Shown here: one piece after another, positions 19,244-28,620 of the stretch
Layout of the letters: each line of letters opens with the position of its first letter
Position numbering within the stretch: the first letter of the stretch is position 1
Origin: Candidatus Scalindua sp. SCAELEC01
GTDB lineage: Bacteria > Planctomycetota > Brocadiia > Brocadiales > Scalinduaceae
Length of the DNA: 64,000 bases
Direction of reading: 5' to 3'
Assembly (NCBI GenBank): GCA_004282745.1
Contig: SHMT01000014.1
Location: 62,001-126,000, forward strand
Translations under genes and position numbers: made by a program
Notes under the pieces: model-generated
The model's input: only the letters and a program-made list of their open reading frames with translations
The model's database searches: none
What the model was told of the DNA's origin: nothing

Positions 19244-22200
19244 TCATGCAACCTGCTTAACATCTTCCTTGAATTTAACCGATATCTTTTTTGACACCCC
19301 GGCCTCCTCCATGGTGATACCATAAATCACATCGGCAACACTCATGGTCCGTTTATTGTGGGTTATTACCAGGAAATCTGACAAACTAGTGAACTCTTTC
19401 AATATCATAGCAAATCGATTAATATTATTCTCATCTAATGCGGCATCAACCTCATCCAATATACAGAAAGGGCTCGGCTTAGACTGAAATATGGCAAATA
19501 GCAACGCAATCGTCGTCATCACCTTTTCTCCCCCTGAAAAGAGAGTAATAGACGAAAGCTCCTTTCCTGGAGGTTGAGCAACAATCTCAATCCCCGCATC
19601 CAGAATATCAACTCCCTCTTCCAGAATAATATCCGCCTTCCCACCACCAAATAATTTACGAAAAATTACACGAAAGTTATTCTTTATATCATGAAAGGTT
19701 TTTTCAAACAATTCACGACTTGTGAGATTAATTTTTTTGATAATCTCTTTCAATGTATTCTCTGATGTTTCCAGATCTTCACGTTGGTTTAAGAGATGTG
19801 CCTCACGGTTTTCAAGCTCTTCTAACTCCTGAATGGCCTCCAAATTAACACTGCCCATTCTTTCTACCTTGCCTTTTAATTGATCGATCTCTAAAGAGAC
19901 ACTATTCCAATCAATCGATTCATCATCTTCTTCTTGATTTTCCGTTTTAAATTGAGACAATTCGACATGGTAATCTTCCCGAATCCTCTCCTCCAAACCT
20001 GAAATCTTAATTTTGTATTCGTTCTCCTTCATCCTAAGCTCATTTATTTCAAGTTCCTGATTTTTCTGCTCTTTACTGTACTCCTCAATTTGCCTATTGG
20101 TATCTGTCAACTGTTCGACACATTCATTTTGCTTTATACGTAGATCTTTAATACTGTTTTCTAAAGAGACCTTCTCGCTCCTGAGTCCCTCAATTACTGT
20201 ATTGTAACGGACAATCTCTTCCTCCCCCTCGGTCACTTTCCCACTACAAGCTTCTACTTCATGATAAGATGAGGCAAGTTCCTCTCTGCTCCCCTGGAGT
20301 TCTCCTTCTAATTTCTTTAATGACATACTAATATTTTCTCGTCTCTCCTCCTTTTGTGCAATTACTACTTTTATTTCCGTTAGCTCTTCTTGAAGCTGAG
20401 ACTTTAAACTCTCCTTTTCTCCTTTTGCACTATCAGAAATCACCACTTGACTCTCTAGATCCTTACGTTGATCATTTAACATCCTGATCTCATCACTTAA
20501 CTTCTCTTCTTTTTCGTTAATGCTCTCCACTTGTTCATTAATTTCATAAATTTCGCTTTCATTAATCTCCTGTTCATCTCGAAGCTCAACGGCCTTAAAT
20601 TCTCGCTTTTGCAGATCATTCTCATGAGAAACCTTGAGCATATTCTTAGAATCAATCTCTTGTGTTACCTCGTTTAATTCTTGTGCAAGGCTTTCTCTCT
20701 CTTGAGTTCGTACCTCTTTCTGCCTCACACAATGTTCGATATCATTTTTAACCTTCTCAAGCTCCGAATGGACGCTCTCAAGCTCCATCTTACGGGAAAT
20801 GAGTCCAATCTGCATATCACTGCTTCCAACAAGGATAGTACCTCCCGGTTGAACAACTTCTCCTGCTCTGGTAGCAATAAATCTCACTCCATTTCCGTTG
20901 TTAGCGTGTGATAATGCTGTTTCAAAATCCTCAACGATAATAACGTTATGAAAGAAATATTCTACCAATGGGGAGAAATGCTCCTGGGCCTTTACAAGAT
21001 CAACGGCATTACCTAGAAAACCTGAAAAATCTTGCCCACTGGCTAATGCTGTTTTCGCCTCTTTGATATGGTCCAATGGGAGAAATTTGGCATACCCTTT
21101 GCCACGTTCCTTCAAAAAGTCAATTGCCTGTATTGCGTCCTTTACAGATTCTGTAACAATTATCTGTGCACTATCACCCAAAACAGCCTCAATAGCAGAA
21201 ACGTATGACTTTTCGACTCTTATCAAATCTGCAACCATGCCACAAATTCCCGTTATTTCACTATCCTCTTTTTTCCCCTCTTCTAAAATAGACTTTACCC
21301 CTATACCAATCCCCTCATACCGTATCTCAAGATCTTCCAGGATTTCCAGACGAGACTCCTTACTGCTCCTAAACTGCTGTTTTGTGTTTATCGTGTCATT
21401 AATGGTCTCAATTTGGATATGTACTCCCTGCAACCGTTCTTGTATCCGAGAAGAACGAGATTCGAAACTTTCAATAGATTGTAGTATTTCATCTCGCTGT
21501 TCTGCCAGAACCCGTCTTTCACTCTCAATACGTTCTATTTCAGACGATACCGTCTCCTGTCGCTGTAACAACTTTACCCTTCGATGGAGAATTGTGTCTC
21601 TTTCTGCACGCCGACTGCCCGTTTCATTCTGAAGAACCGATTCCTTATGCAAAATATCTATTACATTTTCTTTGTTCTCTTCAATCTTCTGCTGTAGGGC
21701 ATCACATTCAAATAGATATTGCTCGAATTCTGACTCTTTCAAGGATAAGCTACTATTTTTTTGTAATATATCATCCGTAATCTCTTTCAAGTCAGCTATA
21801 AATTTTGAGATACCGCTTTCAGCACCAAGGATCTTACTCTTTAGGATCTCAATCTGCTTCTCGTGACGACTCTTTTGGGTATTGAGATCTTCAATCGTTT
21901 TTTTGTTAAAATTTATTCTGTCATCCGTATTAATGATTTTTGCGTCGATATTGGCAAGGTTAATTTGTGACTTTTCGAGATCAGAAACGAAAAGATCCAA
22001 TGAGCGCTGAAGACCATCTCTCTTTTCCTGCAAATTATCAATCTCTGCATTTCCCTCCTGGCCTTTATTTTCCAACTGGTCTATTTGCTCTATGACAACA
22101 AACATTTCTGCATGAAATACTTTATACTTTCTTAAAAAAAATTTCAGTCTCAATTCCTTCAAACGGTCATTATATTCATTATACTTACGAGCCTTTGAAG

Positions 22201-22825
22201 CCTGATACTTAACAGAGCGCAGTTGTTTTTGCACCTCTTCAATAATATCGCTGAGTCTCAGCAGATTTTGTTCAACTTTGCCCAGTTTTACTATTGTCTC
22301 TTTTTTCTTACTCTTGTATTTACTAATACCAGCCGCCTCTTCAAAAACAAATCGCCTCTCCTGTGCATTTGCCTGCAATAAGGTATCAACCCTTCCCTGT
22401 TCAATAATAGAGTAACAACTGGCACCAACACCGGTATCCATAAAGAGCTCTTTGATATCTTTGAGCCTACAGACCTGTTTATTCAATAAATACTCTGATT
22501 CCCCTGAGGCATATAAACGCCTGGTTATACACACTTCTTTATATTCTACTGGTAACACTTCCCTATCATTCAGTATGGTTAGTGACGCCTCTGCATACCC
22601 CATGGAAGAACGTTTTGTAGAGCCATTAAAAATAACATCAGACATTTCATTCCCTCTCAGTGATTTTGCACTCTGTTCACCTAGTATCCACTTAATAGCA
22701 TCAACAACATTACTTTTTCCACACCCATTGGGACCGACAACAACCGTAATACCCGTTTCGAATATAAATGTAGTTCGATCGGAAAAAGATTTAAAGCCAA
22801 AAAACTCTAATTTTTTCATCTTCAT
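19244..22825 (-). CDS. smc: SMC chromosome segregation protein
   Basis: A 1193-residue SMC ATPase that compacts and separates chromosomes with ScpA/ScpB. The N-terminal head has Walker A GPNGCGKSNVVDAI. Long coiled coils flank a hinge at about residues 510-650. The C-terminal head has the signature TLFSGGEKVMTTIALL (usually LSGGEK, here FSGGEK) and Walker B FCILDEVDAALDENN. The length is normal for the family. ScpA is encoded at 30.8-31.6 kb on the same strand; ScpB is not in the window. The ribosome site is weak. Confidence 0.97.
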   Translation of the reverse strand: MKMKKLEFFGFKSFSDRTTFIFETGITVVVGPNGCGKSNVVDAIKWILGEQSAKSLRGNEMSDVIFNGSTKRSSMGYAEASLTILNDREVLPVEYKEVCITRRLYASGESEYLLNKQVCRLKDIKELFMDTGVGASCYSIIEQGRVDTLLQANAQERRFVFEEAAGISKYKSKKKETIVKLGKVEQNLLRLSDIIEEVQKQLRSVKYQASKARKYNEYNDRLKELRLKFFLRKYKVFHAEMFVVIEQIDQLENKGQEGNAEIDNLQEKRDGLQRSLDLFVSDLEKSQINLANIDAKIINTDDRINFNKKTIEDLNTQKSRHEKQIEILKSKILGAESGISKFIADLKEITDDILQKNSSLSLKESEFEQYLFECDALQQKIEENKENVIDILHKESVLQNETGSRRAERDTILHRRVKLLQRQETVSSEIERIESERRVLAEQRDEILQSIESFESRSSRIQERLQGVHIQIETINDTINTKQQFRSSKESRLEILEDLEIRYEGIGIGVKSILEEGKKEDSEITGICGMVADLIRVEKSYVSAIEAVLGDSAQIIVTESVKDAIQAIDFLKERGKGYAKFLPLDHIKEAKTALASGQDFSGFLGNAVDLVKAQEHFSPLVEYFFHNVIIVEDFETALSHANNGNGVRFIATRAGEVVQPGGTILVGSSDMQIGLISRKMELESVHSELEKVKNDIEHCVRQKEVRTQERESLAQELNEVTQEIDSKNMLKVSHENDLQKREFKAVELRDEQEINESEIYEINEQVESINEKEEKLSDEIRMLNDQRKDLESQVVISDSAKGEKESLKSQLQEELTEIKVVIAQKEERRENISMSLKKLEGELQGSREELASSYHEVEACSGKVTEGEEEIVRYNTVIEGLRSEKVSLENSIKDLRIKQNECVEQLTDTNRQIEEYSKEQKNQELEINELRMKENEYKIKISGLEERIREDYHVELSQFKTENQEEDDESIDWNSVSLEIDQLKGKVERMGSVNLEAIQELEELENREAHLLNQREDLETSENTLKEIIKKINLTSRELFEKTFHDIKNNFRVIFRKLFGGGKADIILEEGVDILDAGIEIVAQPPGKELSSITLFSGGEKVMTTIALLFAIFQSKPSPFCILDEVDAALDENNINRFAMILKEFTSLSDFLVITHNKRTMSVADVIYGITMEEAGVSKKISVKFKEDVKQVA

Positions 22826-22840
22826 GCCTAGCTCTACCTC

Positions 22841-22872
22841 AACAAAAAGAGCGCCTCAGCGATGAGGCGCTC
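22841..22872 (-). terminator. Rho-independent terminator
   Basis: A perfect 10-bp stem (GAGCGCCTCA with TGAGGCGCTC) and a 4-base loop. On the minus strand it is followed by TTTTTGTT. It lies between the histone-like gene and smc, so it ends transcripts coming from the histone-like gene. Confidence 0.85.
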
Positions 22873-23010
22873 TATTAACTCTCTTAAAATATCTGATCCC
22901 AAATAAAATTGGTTACAATTTCTCTCATTTACAAACTCTTAATGTCCTAGGCTAGCAATTTTTTAAATGGACTCTCGCTCTTTTCCAAAGAGAACTAATA
23001 ACAAATATTC

Positions 23011-23307
23011 TTACTTTTTCTTCGCTACAGATTTCCTAGCAGTTGGCTTCTTGGTTGCCGTCTTCTTCGCTACAGTCTTTTTAGCTACTGTCTTCTTAAC
23101 CGCAGCTTTTTTCACAGCAGTTTTCTTAACTGCAGCTTTCTTAACCGTGACTTTCTTCACAGCCGTTTTCTTAACTGCAGCTTCCTTAACCGCGGTCTTC
23201 TTTGCTACAACCTTTTTGGCAGATGTACTTGCTTTTGTTCCACATGCCCTTTTTGCAGCTGTTGCTTTTTTTGTTGCACTCTTTTTTGCAGCTTTCTTCA
23301 CTACCAT
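23011..23307 (-). CDS. Histone H1-like Lys/Ala-rich DNA-binding protein
   Basis: A 98-residue, extremely basic protein made almost wholly of short repeats such as AVKKTAVKKAAVKK, like the C-terminal tail of eukaryotic H1 and bacterial HC2-type proteins. It would coat or condense DNA. A strong ribosome site (AAGGGGGGTG) precedes the start and a rho-independent terminator follows. Its position next to smc fits a role in nucleoid organisation. The repeats make its length prone to vary between strains. Confidence 0.85.
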   Translation of the reverse strand: MVVKKAAKKSATKKATAAKRACGTKASTSAKKVVAKKTAVKEAAVKKTAVKKVTVKKAAVKKTAVKKAAVKKTVAKKTVAKKTATKKPTARKSVAKKK

Positions 23308-23357
23308 TTCGTATCACCCCCCTTCAAATCATAATAGGATCAAAAATTTTTTGCGAG

Positions 23358-24092
23358 TCACCAATTACTGCTTAAGACCTTCATTTCTTCACCTCTAACA
23401 AAACAGTTCTTTACAAATTTTTGTGCCTCTTTAGCAAATCCAGCCATCTCCACTTCTGAATACGGCACCACGTTTAACATGCTATCATCCAGGCAGTTAT
23501 TGGGTCTAAATGCCTGCAAAATATATTTACTACTACCCGCGATGCTCTGTGCTATACTCACAATGTCTGCCCCATCCAAAAAAGAGGGACAAACTGTCGT
23601 GCGAAATTCGTATTCTATACCACTGTCCATTATCAACCTAATACTCTTTTCTATGTCCCGTACATTACAAAAACCGCCAGCAACATCCCGATATTTTTCC
23701 TCCAGCAACGGTGCCTTTATGTCCATTGCAACACAATCAATCAATCCTCTCTGTATATAATCATCAATAACATGGGGATTCGTCCCATTTGTATCTATTC
23801 TAACCCGCAAGCCCAACTCCTTAAATGTGCTTATCAGCAGATCAACATCGTGATGCAACGTGACCTCTCCTCCTGTTATAACGACCCCATCTAGCCAGTC
23901 TCTATTTTGTGCAATCTTTTTGGTTATAGACGTAACGGGAATAGATTCAAGTTCGTTCGGCTCCCTGACGAGGTGGGTCGCATGACAATACGGACACCTC
24001 ATATTACAGTGAGGAAGAAAAATGATAGAGACAATGTTACCAGGCCACTCTATCAAACTATTTTCTATAAAACCCTTAATCTTTACAGTCAT
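23358..24092 (-). CDS. nrdG: Anaerobic ribonucleotide reductase activating protein (radical SAM)
   Basis: Radical SAM enzyme of 244 residues that would install the glycyl radical on class III ribonucleotide reductase. The 4Fe-4S motif is CNMRCPYC (C-x3-C-x2-C) near residue 29, after the family's WPG segment (SLIEWPGNIVSIIF). A Gly-rich SAM motif follows (VVITGGEVTLH). It lies 48 bases after nrdD on the same strand, with nrdR in front. The apparent loss of the radical glycine in the adjacent NrdD makes its substrate worth checking. Confidence 0.9.
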   Translation of the reverse strand: MTVKIKGFIENSLIEWPGNIVSIIFLPHCNMRCPYCHATHLVREPNELESIPVTSITKKIAQNRDWLDGVVITGGEVTLHHDVDLLISTFKELGLRVRIDTNGTNPHVIDDYIQRGLIDCVAMDIKAPLLEEKYRDVAGGFCNVRDIEKSIRLIMDSGIEYEFRTTVCPSFLDGADIVSIAQSIAGSSKYILQAFRPNNCLDDSMLNVVPYSEVEMAGFAKEAQKFVKNCFVRGEEMKVLSSNW

Positions 24093-24140
24093 ATCTGTTC
24101 TTTAGGCAAAAATGTACAAAAAGTATTTACAAGATCAGAA

Positions 24141-26540
24141 CTAACATTTCTTTGCGCACCCGTTAATAATATGGTAATTATCCTGGTGCCTATATACCAA
24201 CTCTTCAATTTTCGATCTATCCCAATTGTTAATTTTTTCGTGAGAATCACGTTTATTTATACCATAAATATTAGTAGATCCACAAAAACTGCATTCATCT
24301 ACTAAACGTGGATTTACACGATTGCACTCGGTACATATAGTAAATTCCGGCGATATTGTCAATTGTGCAGCCTGCGTATTTTCAAAGGTCTTTCTCACCA
24401 GTTTCATTATGCTTGATGCTGGGGGTCTCTCCTCACCAACAAATGCGTGAATGATAGCACCAGACTCTATCATACTATGAAATTTACTCTGCACTTCAAT
24501 CCTCGTAACCATATCTACAGGTGCATCAGGACGCAGATGGACACTATTCGTATAGTAAAATTCATCCTTTCCAATGCTTCCCTTAACCAATTCTACCGCT
24601 TCTTTGTAATTCCTCACATCGATCTTAGCAAGCCTTCTTGCCGCACTTTCTGCTGGCGATTCTTCCAATGAAAATTTTAGATTGTATTTCTTCCCCTCTT
24701 CTTTTACCCTAAAATACATGTGAGAAATAATCCGAAGACCAAGCTTTAGACTATCATCCCCTTCATGCAATTCTTTACCCGTCATGACTTGCAAACACTC
24801 ATTCAAACCAATAAGACCTACAATATAGGTAGCACCTTCCAAATCAACATACGGCCTACCATCAGCAGCTTTCTTGCCAATTTCCCAGAGAGGCATTTCA
24901 GGACCTGACATCAACCTCGCAATAAATTTCTTCTTCTGAAGATGAGCCTTAACGGCAATGTCAATCCCTTCATCGATAAAACGATAAAGAGCATCAAAAT
25001 TACCTCTGCCTGCTCGATATGCAGCCTGCGGAAGGCTTACGGTCACATTTTGAAAACCACAAAACCTCATGCTTTCAGGATGTTTTATCATATAGTTATC
25101 TTCAATGGTCGTTCTCAATCTGCAGCATGCAGACAGCGTCACCTCATCCCTATCAAAAATAAAATAGGGCACTCCATTCTCGCTCGCAATCTGACAAGCG
25201 TACTCCAGTATCTTGTATTCCTCGGGATCACGATATGTTTCATCGGTTATATGGAGATCACATTTTGGAAATGCAAATACATGCCCATGCATATCGCCTT
25301 CACGCCATACATCAAGTAGTGCCTTAGCAAATCGCTGTGACTCCACCGCATAATCACCATACACCTTACCAGTAGGTTTTCCACCTGGCCCTATCGCCGG
25401 TATATCTTTCAAATAATTTGGTATACCCGTATGTATATTAAAATCTAAAAACAACGTCTGCCCACCTCTGGAAAAGGCACTTTGAGAACCGCTGAAGATA
25501 AGGTGTTGTGCTTCCTGCTTCATCTCTTTCTGGCTCATATTTTCAAGATACGGTGCATACATTATATTAATATAGCCAACACCCAAGGCTCCTGCGTAGT
25601 AGGCTTGCATTGAAGCCAGGAATGTATTTAGGTGACCCGTTAAAGTCCTCGCGTGTTTTGCAGGTGCAGAAGAGGTATCCAGATTTTCCAGGGATAACCC
25701 ATATTTTTTCAAATATTCAAGAGAGTGTGACGAACAGTAAACGCGTGTCGGATATCCCAGATCATGAATATGCACCATTCCGTTAATATGAGCATCTGCA
25801 ACATCCTTTGAAAACACCTCTTGCAAGGCATATTGTTTTAAGGTATTTTCGGCAACAGCAAGATTAATTGCCTCTGGATTGTTCGCAGCAATATTACTGT
25901 TTTCTTTATTCTTAGAGTATATCAGCTGTTCAATATCGTACTTTGGCACACCCAATGTCGTCTGCTTTTCGAGCTTTGCATTATCACCCCTCTCGAAAAG
26001 TTCATTGTCCACCAACTCCCGGATTAAGGATGTAGATATCCTGTTAATTCCAGAAGCAAAAACACGTTTCTCAACAACATTTGCAACCTCTTGAGCTACC
26101 TGAGGGGTTAAATCGGCTTCCTTCTCCAATGCCAACGCAATCTTACATTTGTCCCAAGGAAGTGACTCATCTTTGGTAATCTGATCGACCATCAATGATG
26201 TATCAGTTGTATCCCCACTACCCTTTACCTGTTTTCTTACACGCAAAGATTTCCGGATGCTCGCCCTATTTTCTCTATAGAGGATGTAGGCCTTGGCTGT
26301 TTTCGCATGTCCGTTCTTTATCAGAACCTCTTCTACCATATCTTGAATCTCTTCAATTTCAGGTATTTTGTCACCAAACCTTTTTTCCAGAAAATGAGTA
26401 ACGACACATGCAAGCTCTTTTGCAATAGACATGTCTTCACCACCAACCGCTTTTGCAGCCTTGAAAATAGCCTCTGCAATCTTGCCTTCATCAAAAAGTA
26501 CAAACCTACTATCACGTTTTTGAACCATTTCAATTGACAT
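24141..26540 (-). CDS. nrdD: Class III anaerobic ribonucleoside-triphosphate reductase
   Basis: About 799 residues from the ATG that follows GGAG by eight bases; a GTG three codons earlier overlaps the nrdR stop. An N-terminal ATP cone (about 5-95) is followed by a second, weaker cone-like region and then the catalytic barrel (VYCSSHSLEYLKKYGL, ACCRLRTTI, RFCGFQNVTVSLP). Near the C-terminus a zinc site (CTECN and CSFCG) precedes the place where the glycyl-radical motif RVxGY normally sits. Here it reads YGINKRDSHEKINNW, with no obvious radical glycine. Family identity is clear; whether it is an active reductase is uncertain. It belongs to the nrdR-nrdD-nrdG operon. Confidence 0.9.
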   Translation of the reverse strand: MSIEMVQKRDSRFVLFDEGKIAEAIFKAAKAVGGEDMSIAKELACVVTHFLEKRFGDKIPEIEEIQDMVEEVLIKNGHAKTAKAYILYRENRASIRKSLRVRKQVKGSGDTTDTSLMVDQITKDESLPWDKCKIALALEKEADLTPQVAQEVANVVEKRVFASGINRISTSLIRELVDNELFERGDNAKLEKQTTLGVPKYDIEQLIYSKNKENSNIAANNPEAINLAVAENTLKQYALQEVFSKDVADAHINGMVHIHDLGYPTRVYCSSHSLEYLKKYGLSLENLDTSSAPAKHARTLTGHLNTFLASMQAYYAGALGVGYINIMYAPYLENMSQKEMKQEAQHLIFSGSQSAFSRGGQTLFLDFNIHTGIPNYLKDIPAIGPGGKPTGKVYGDYAVESQRFAKALLDVWREGDMHGHVFAFPKCDLHITDETYRDPEEYKILEYACQIASENGVPYFIFDRDEVTLSACCRLRTTIEDNYMIKHPESMRFCGFQNVTVSLPQAAYRAGRGNFDALYRFIDEGIDIAVKAHLQKKKFIARLMSGPEMPLWEIGKKAADGRPYVDLEGATYIVGLIGLNECLQVMTGKELHEGDDSLKLGLRIISHMYFRVKEEGKKYNLKFSLEESPAESAARRLAKIDVRNYKEAVELVKGSIGKDEFYYTNSVHLRPDAPVDMVTRIEVQSKFHSMIESGAIIHAFVGEERPPASSIMKLVRKTFENTQAAQLTISPEFTICTECNRVNPRLVDECSFCGSTNIYGINKRDSHEKINNWDRSKIEELVYRHQDNYHIINGCAKKC

Positions 26541-26545
26541 CAGTA

Positions 26546-27040
26546 TCACTCCCCCCCCTTTCCCCTGTTACTTTTTTTTGGTTTCTTGGTGACAGATACT
26601 AGCGGTTTCAGTTCATTAAGAAACTCGTCTATGTCTTTGAACTCTCGATAGACCGAAGCAAATCTAACATAGGCCACTTTGTCTAACACACCAAGTTTCC
26701 GCATAATAAGCTCACCAATAAATTTTGTATCAACCTCTCTCTCAAACTTATCGTAGATAACCCTTTCAATCTCAGAAGCAACATTCTCTAATGCTTCAGT
26801 AGAAACGGGACGCTTCTCACACGCCTTCAGCAATCCTGATAGTATTTTATTCCTATCAAAGTTGTCCCGACTTCCATCTTTCTTAACCACTCTAACAGGA
26901 CTCTTTTCAACTCGCTCATATGTCGTAAACCTACGGCCGCACTCTAAGCACTCACGCCTTCGTTTCACAGACAAGGCATCTAAAGATGCCCTTGAGTTAA
27001 TTACCCTGTCATTATCAGCTTTACAAAATAAACACTGCAT
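26546..27040 (-). CDS. nrdR: Transcriptional repressor NrdR
   Basis: A 164-residue repressor of ribonucleotide reductase genes. An N-terminal zinc ribbon (MQCLFCK and CLECGRRF) binds DNA, and an ATP cone (about 46-136: RVVKKDGSRDNFDRNKILSG) senses ATP/dATP. It is the first gene of the nrdR-nrdD-nrdG operon, and its stop region overlaps the alternative nrdD start. Two NrdR-box-like sites upstream indicate that it controls its own operon. Confidence 0.95.
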   Translation of the reverse strand: MQCLFCKADNDRVINSRASLDALSVKRRRECLECGRRFTTYERVEKSPVRVVKKDGSRDNFDRNKILSGLLKACEKRPVSTEALENVASEIERVIYDKFEREVDTKFIGELIMRKLGVLDKVAYVRFASVYREFKDIDEFLNELKPLVSVTKKPKKSNRGKGGE

Positions 27041-27089
27041 ATGCCCTTGGTATGTAAGGCGCCAAAAATTGACGCCAACGAAAAAATAT

Positions 27090-27131
27090 CAATATGTAGG
27101 ATTGAGAAGCAAGTTAGCATACTACATATTG
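27090..27131 (-). promoter_or_regulatory. Paired NrdR boxes upstream of nrdR-nrdD-nrdG
   Basis: CAATATGTAG (27090-27099) and CTACATATTG (27122-27131) are perfect inverted copies of each other. Their starts are 32 bp apart, close to the three-helical-turn spacing known for NrdR box pairs. One box overlaps the likely promoter spacer, consistent with autorepression. Confidence 0.8.
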
Positions 27132-27139
27132 AATGTCAA
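27111..27139 (-). promoter_or_regulatory. Probable promoter of the nrdR-nrdD-nrdG operon
   Basis: On the minus strand TTGACA (27134-27139) is followed after 17 bases by TAACTT (27111-27116), a perfect -35 with a weak -10. A NrdR box lies in the spacer. Confidence 0.6.
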
Positions 27140-27165
27140 GCCTATTTTGAAAAATTTAAAGAATT

Positions 27166-28593
27166 TTATTTACCAATACAGAATTCCGAAAAAACCATAC
27201 CTAAGATATCCTCTGTTGCAACCTCTCCCGTAATCTCAGCAACGATATCAATAGCACACCGAAGGTCTATTGCTATAAGTTCATAGCCTATTTCCTGGTG
27301 AAGAGAGTCTAACAATTTAACCACAACTTCTCGGACTTTTTCTATTATTATTTTTTGCCTTAGGGAAAAGGTGATACCTGACGCAGACATATCCACCGAC
27401 TTAGTCAACACGGTAGAGACCATCAAATCTTTTAGAACATCAAGCCCTTGACCCGTTTGCGCAGATGTCTCCACGACGGAATAGTTGTCCATCTCCAGAC
27501 AACGCCTTTTCTTCTCTCGATGTTGCGGCAAATCACTCTTATTCAAAACGATAATCACATTGTCACTTGAAATGGAACAGAGAAATTCAATCTCTTCTCT
27601 ACACACCCCAACACTTCCATCAAAGACAAAAAGCACTATGTGCGCATCCTTTAAAGAATCGAGAGTCCTTTTTCGAATTGCCGATTCTAATTCATCCTCT
27701 CCATACATCATTCCTGCTGTATCGGTTATGCAGAAATAAATACCTTCCCATTTTACTACCGATTCCAAAACATCCCGGGTCGTACCACGAATTGATGATA
27801 CTAACGCTTTTTGATAATTTGATAATTTATTAAACAAACTTGATTTACCCGTATTTGGCCAACCAACAAAAACAGTTCTCACACCATCATGGGGGATTCT
27901 TGATATGCAGTTTTTCTCAATACTCGTGTTTATTTTCTCCTGGAGTGAAAGAAGTTGACTCTCTATCCGGGTGGCTGAAATCAAATCTATATCTTGATCA
28001 GAGAAATCTATGGATGCCTCTATTTCTGCACACAGCTTCATCAAGCCTCCCTGGACCTCGTTCATAAACGCTGTTATTCCCCTTAATCTTGATACCGCAA
28101 GGAGAAACTCTGAATCTGTTTTTGCCCGTATAATACGTAGCACAGACTCCGCTTCAGCAAGGTTTATTCTACCATTTAAAAAAGCCCTTTTCGTAAATTC
28201 CCCAGGTTCTGCGATCCTGATAACCACCTCTTCTCCATTATCAGAGGGTTGACAATCATCGCACTTCCCGACAAGAAGAAGCGCTTCAAAAATCATTTCA
28301 AGTAGTGGGGGTGAACCGAAAGTATGTATCTCTACAACATCCTCCCTGGTATAGGAATTTGGAGCCTTCATTACATAGAGTGATACCGGTATGAGAATCT
28401 TTTCAGCTTCTAGATGCATGCTCCCGAAATAGGAACGAAAACCATCTACATCCGTAATCTCTAAAGCATCGGTAGAGAGAAAAAATTTTTGTACGTGACG
28501 AACGACATCTTTACCACTCAGTTTGATAATTGCTTTGGGAGAGAGTCCTGAAGGTGTTGATACTGCTACAATATCATCAAAAGTACACGACAT
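27166..28593 (-). CDS. mnmE: tRNA modification GTPase MnmE
   Basis: A 475-residue GTPase that, with MnmG, modifies the wobble uridine of certain tRNAs. The N-terminal tetrahydrofolate-binding domain is followed by a G domain (G1 GWPNTGKSS, DTAGM, NKSD) inserted in a helical domain. The C-terminus ends in the family-typical FCIGK, whose Cys is catalytic in MnmE. It is 27 bases after yidC, the classic yidC-mnmE order near an origin. Confidence 0.96.
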   Translation of the reverse strand: MSCTFDDIVAVSTPSGLSPKAIIKLSGKDVVRHVQKFFLSTDALEITDVDGFRSYFGSMHLEAEKILIPVSLYVMKAPNSYTREDVVEIHTFGSPPLLEMIFEALLLVGKCDDCQPSDNGEEVVIRIAEPGEFTKRAFLNGRINLAEAESVLRIIRAKTDSEFLLAVSRLRGITAFMNEVQGGLMKLCAEIEASIDFSDQDIDLISATRIESQLLSLQEKINTSIEKNCISRIPHDGVRTVFVGWPNTGKSSLFNKLSNYQKALVSSIRGTTRDVLESVVKWEGIYFCITDTAGMMYGEDELESAIRKRTLDSLKDAHIVLFVFDGSVGVCREEIEFLCSISSDNVIIVLNKSDLPQHREKKRRCLEMDNYSVVETSAQTGQGLDVLKDLMVSTVLTKSVDMSASGITFSLRQKIIIEKVREVVVKLLDSLHQEIGYELIAIDLRCAIDIVAEITGEVATEDILGMVFSEFCIGK

Positions 28594-28620
28594 TTCTTTT
28601 TTTGAGGGAAGTTGAGAGCC

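Noticed and set aside
22967-23010. Hairpin CTCTTTTCCAAAGAG after the histone-like gene as terminator
   Set aside because: Stem too short; the strong terminator at 22841-22872 explains termination better.
23011-23398. Plus-strand reading frame opposite the histone-like gene (hydrophobic Phe/Ala/Val repeats)
   Set aside because: It is the antisense shadow of the Lys/Ala repeat; the minus strand has the ribosome site and terminator.
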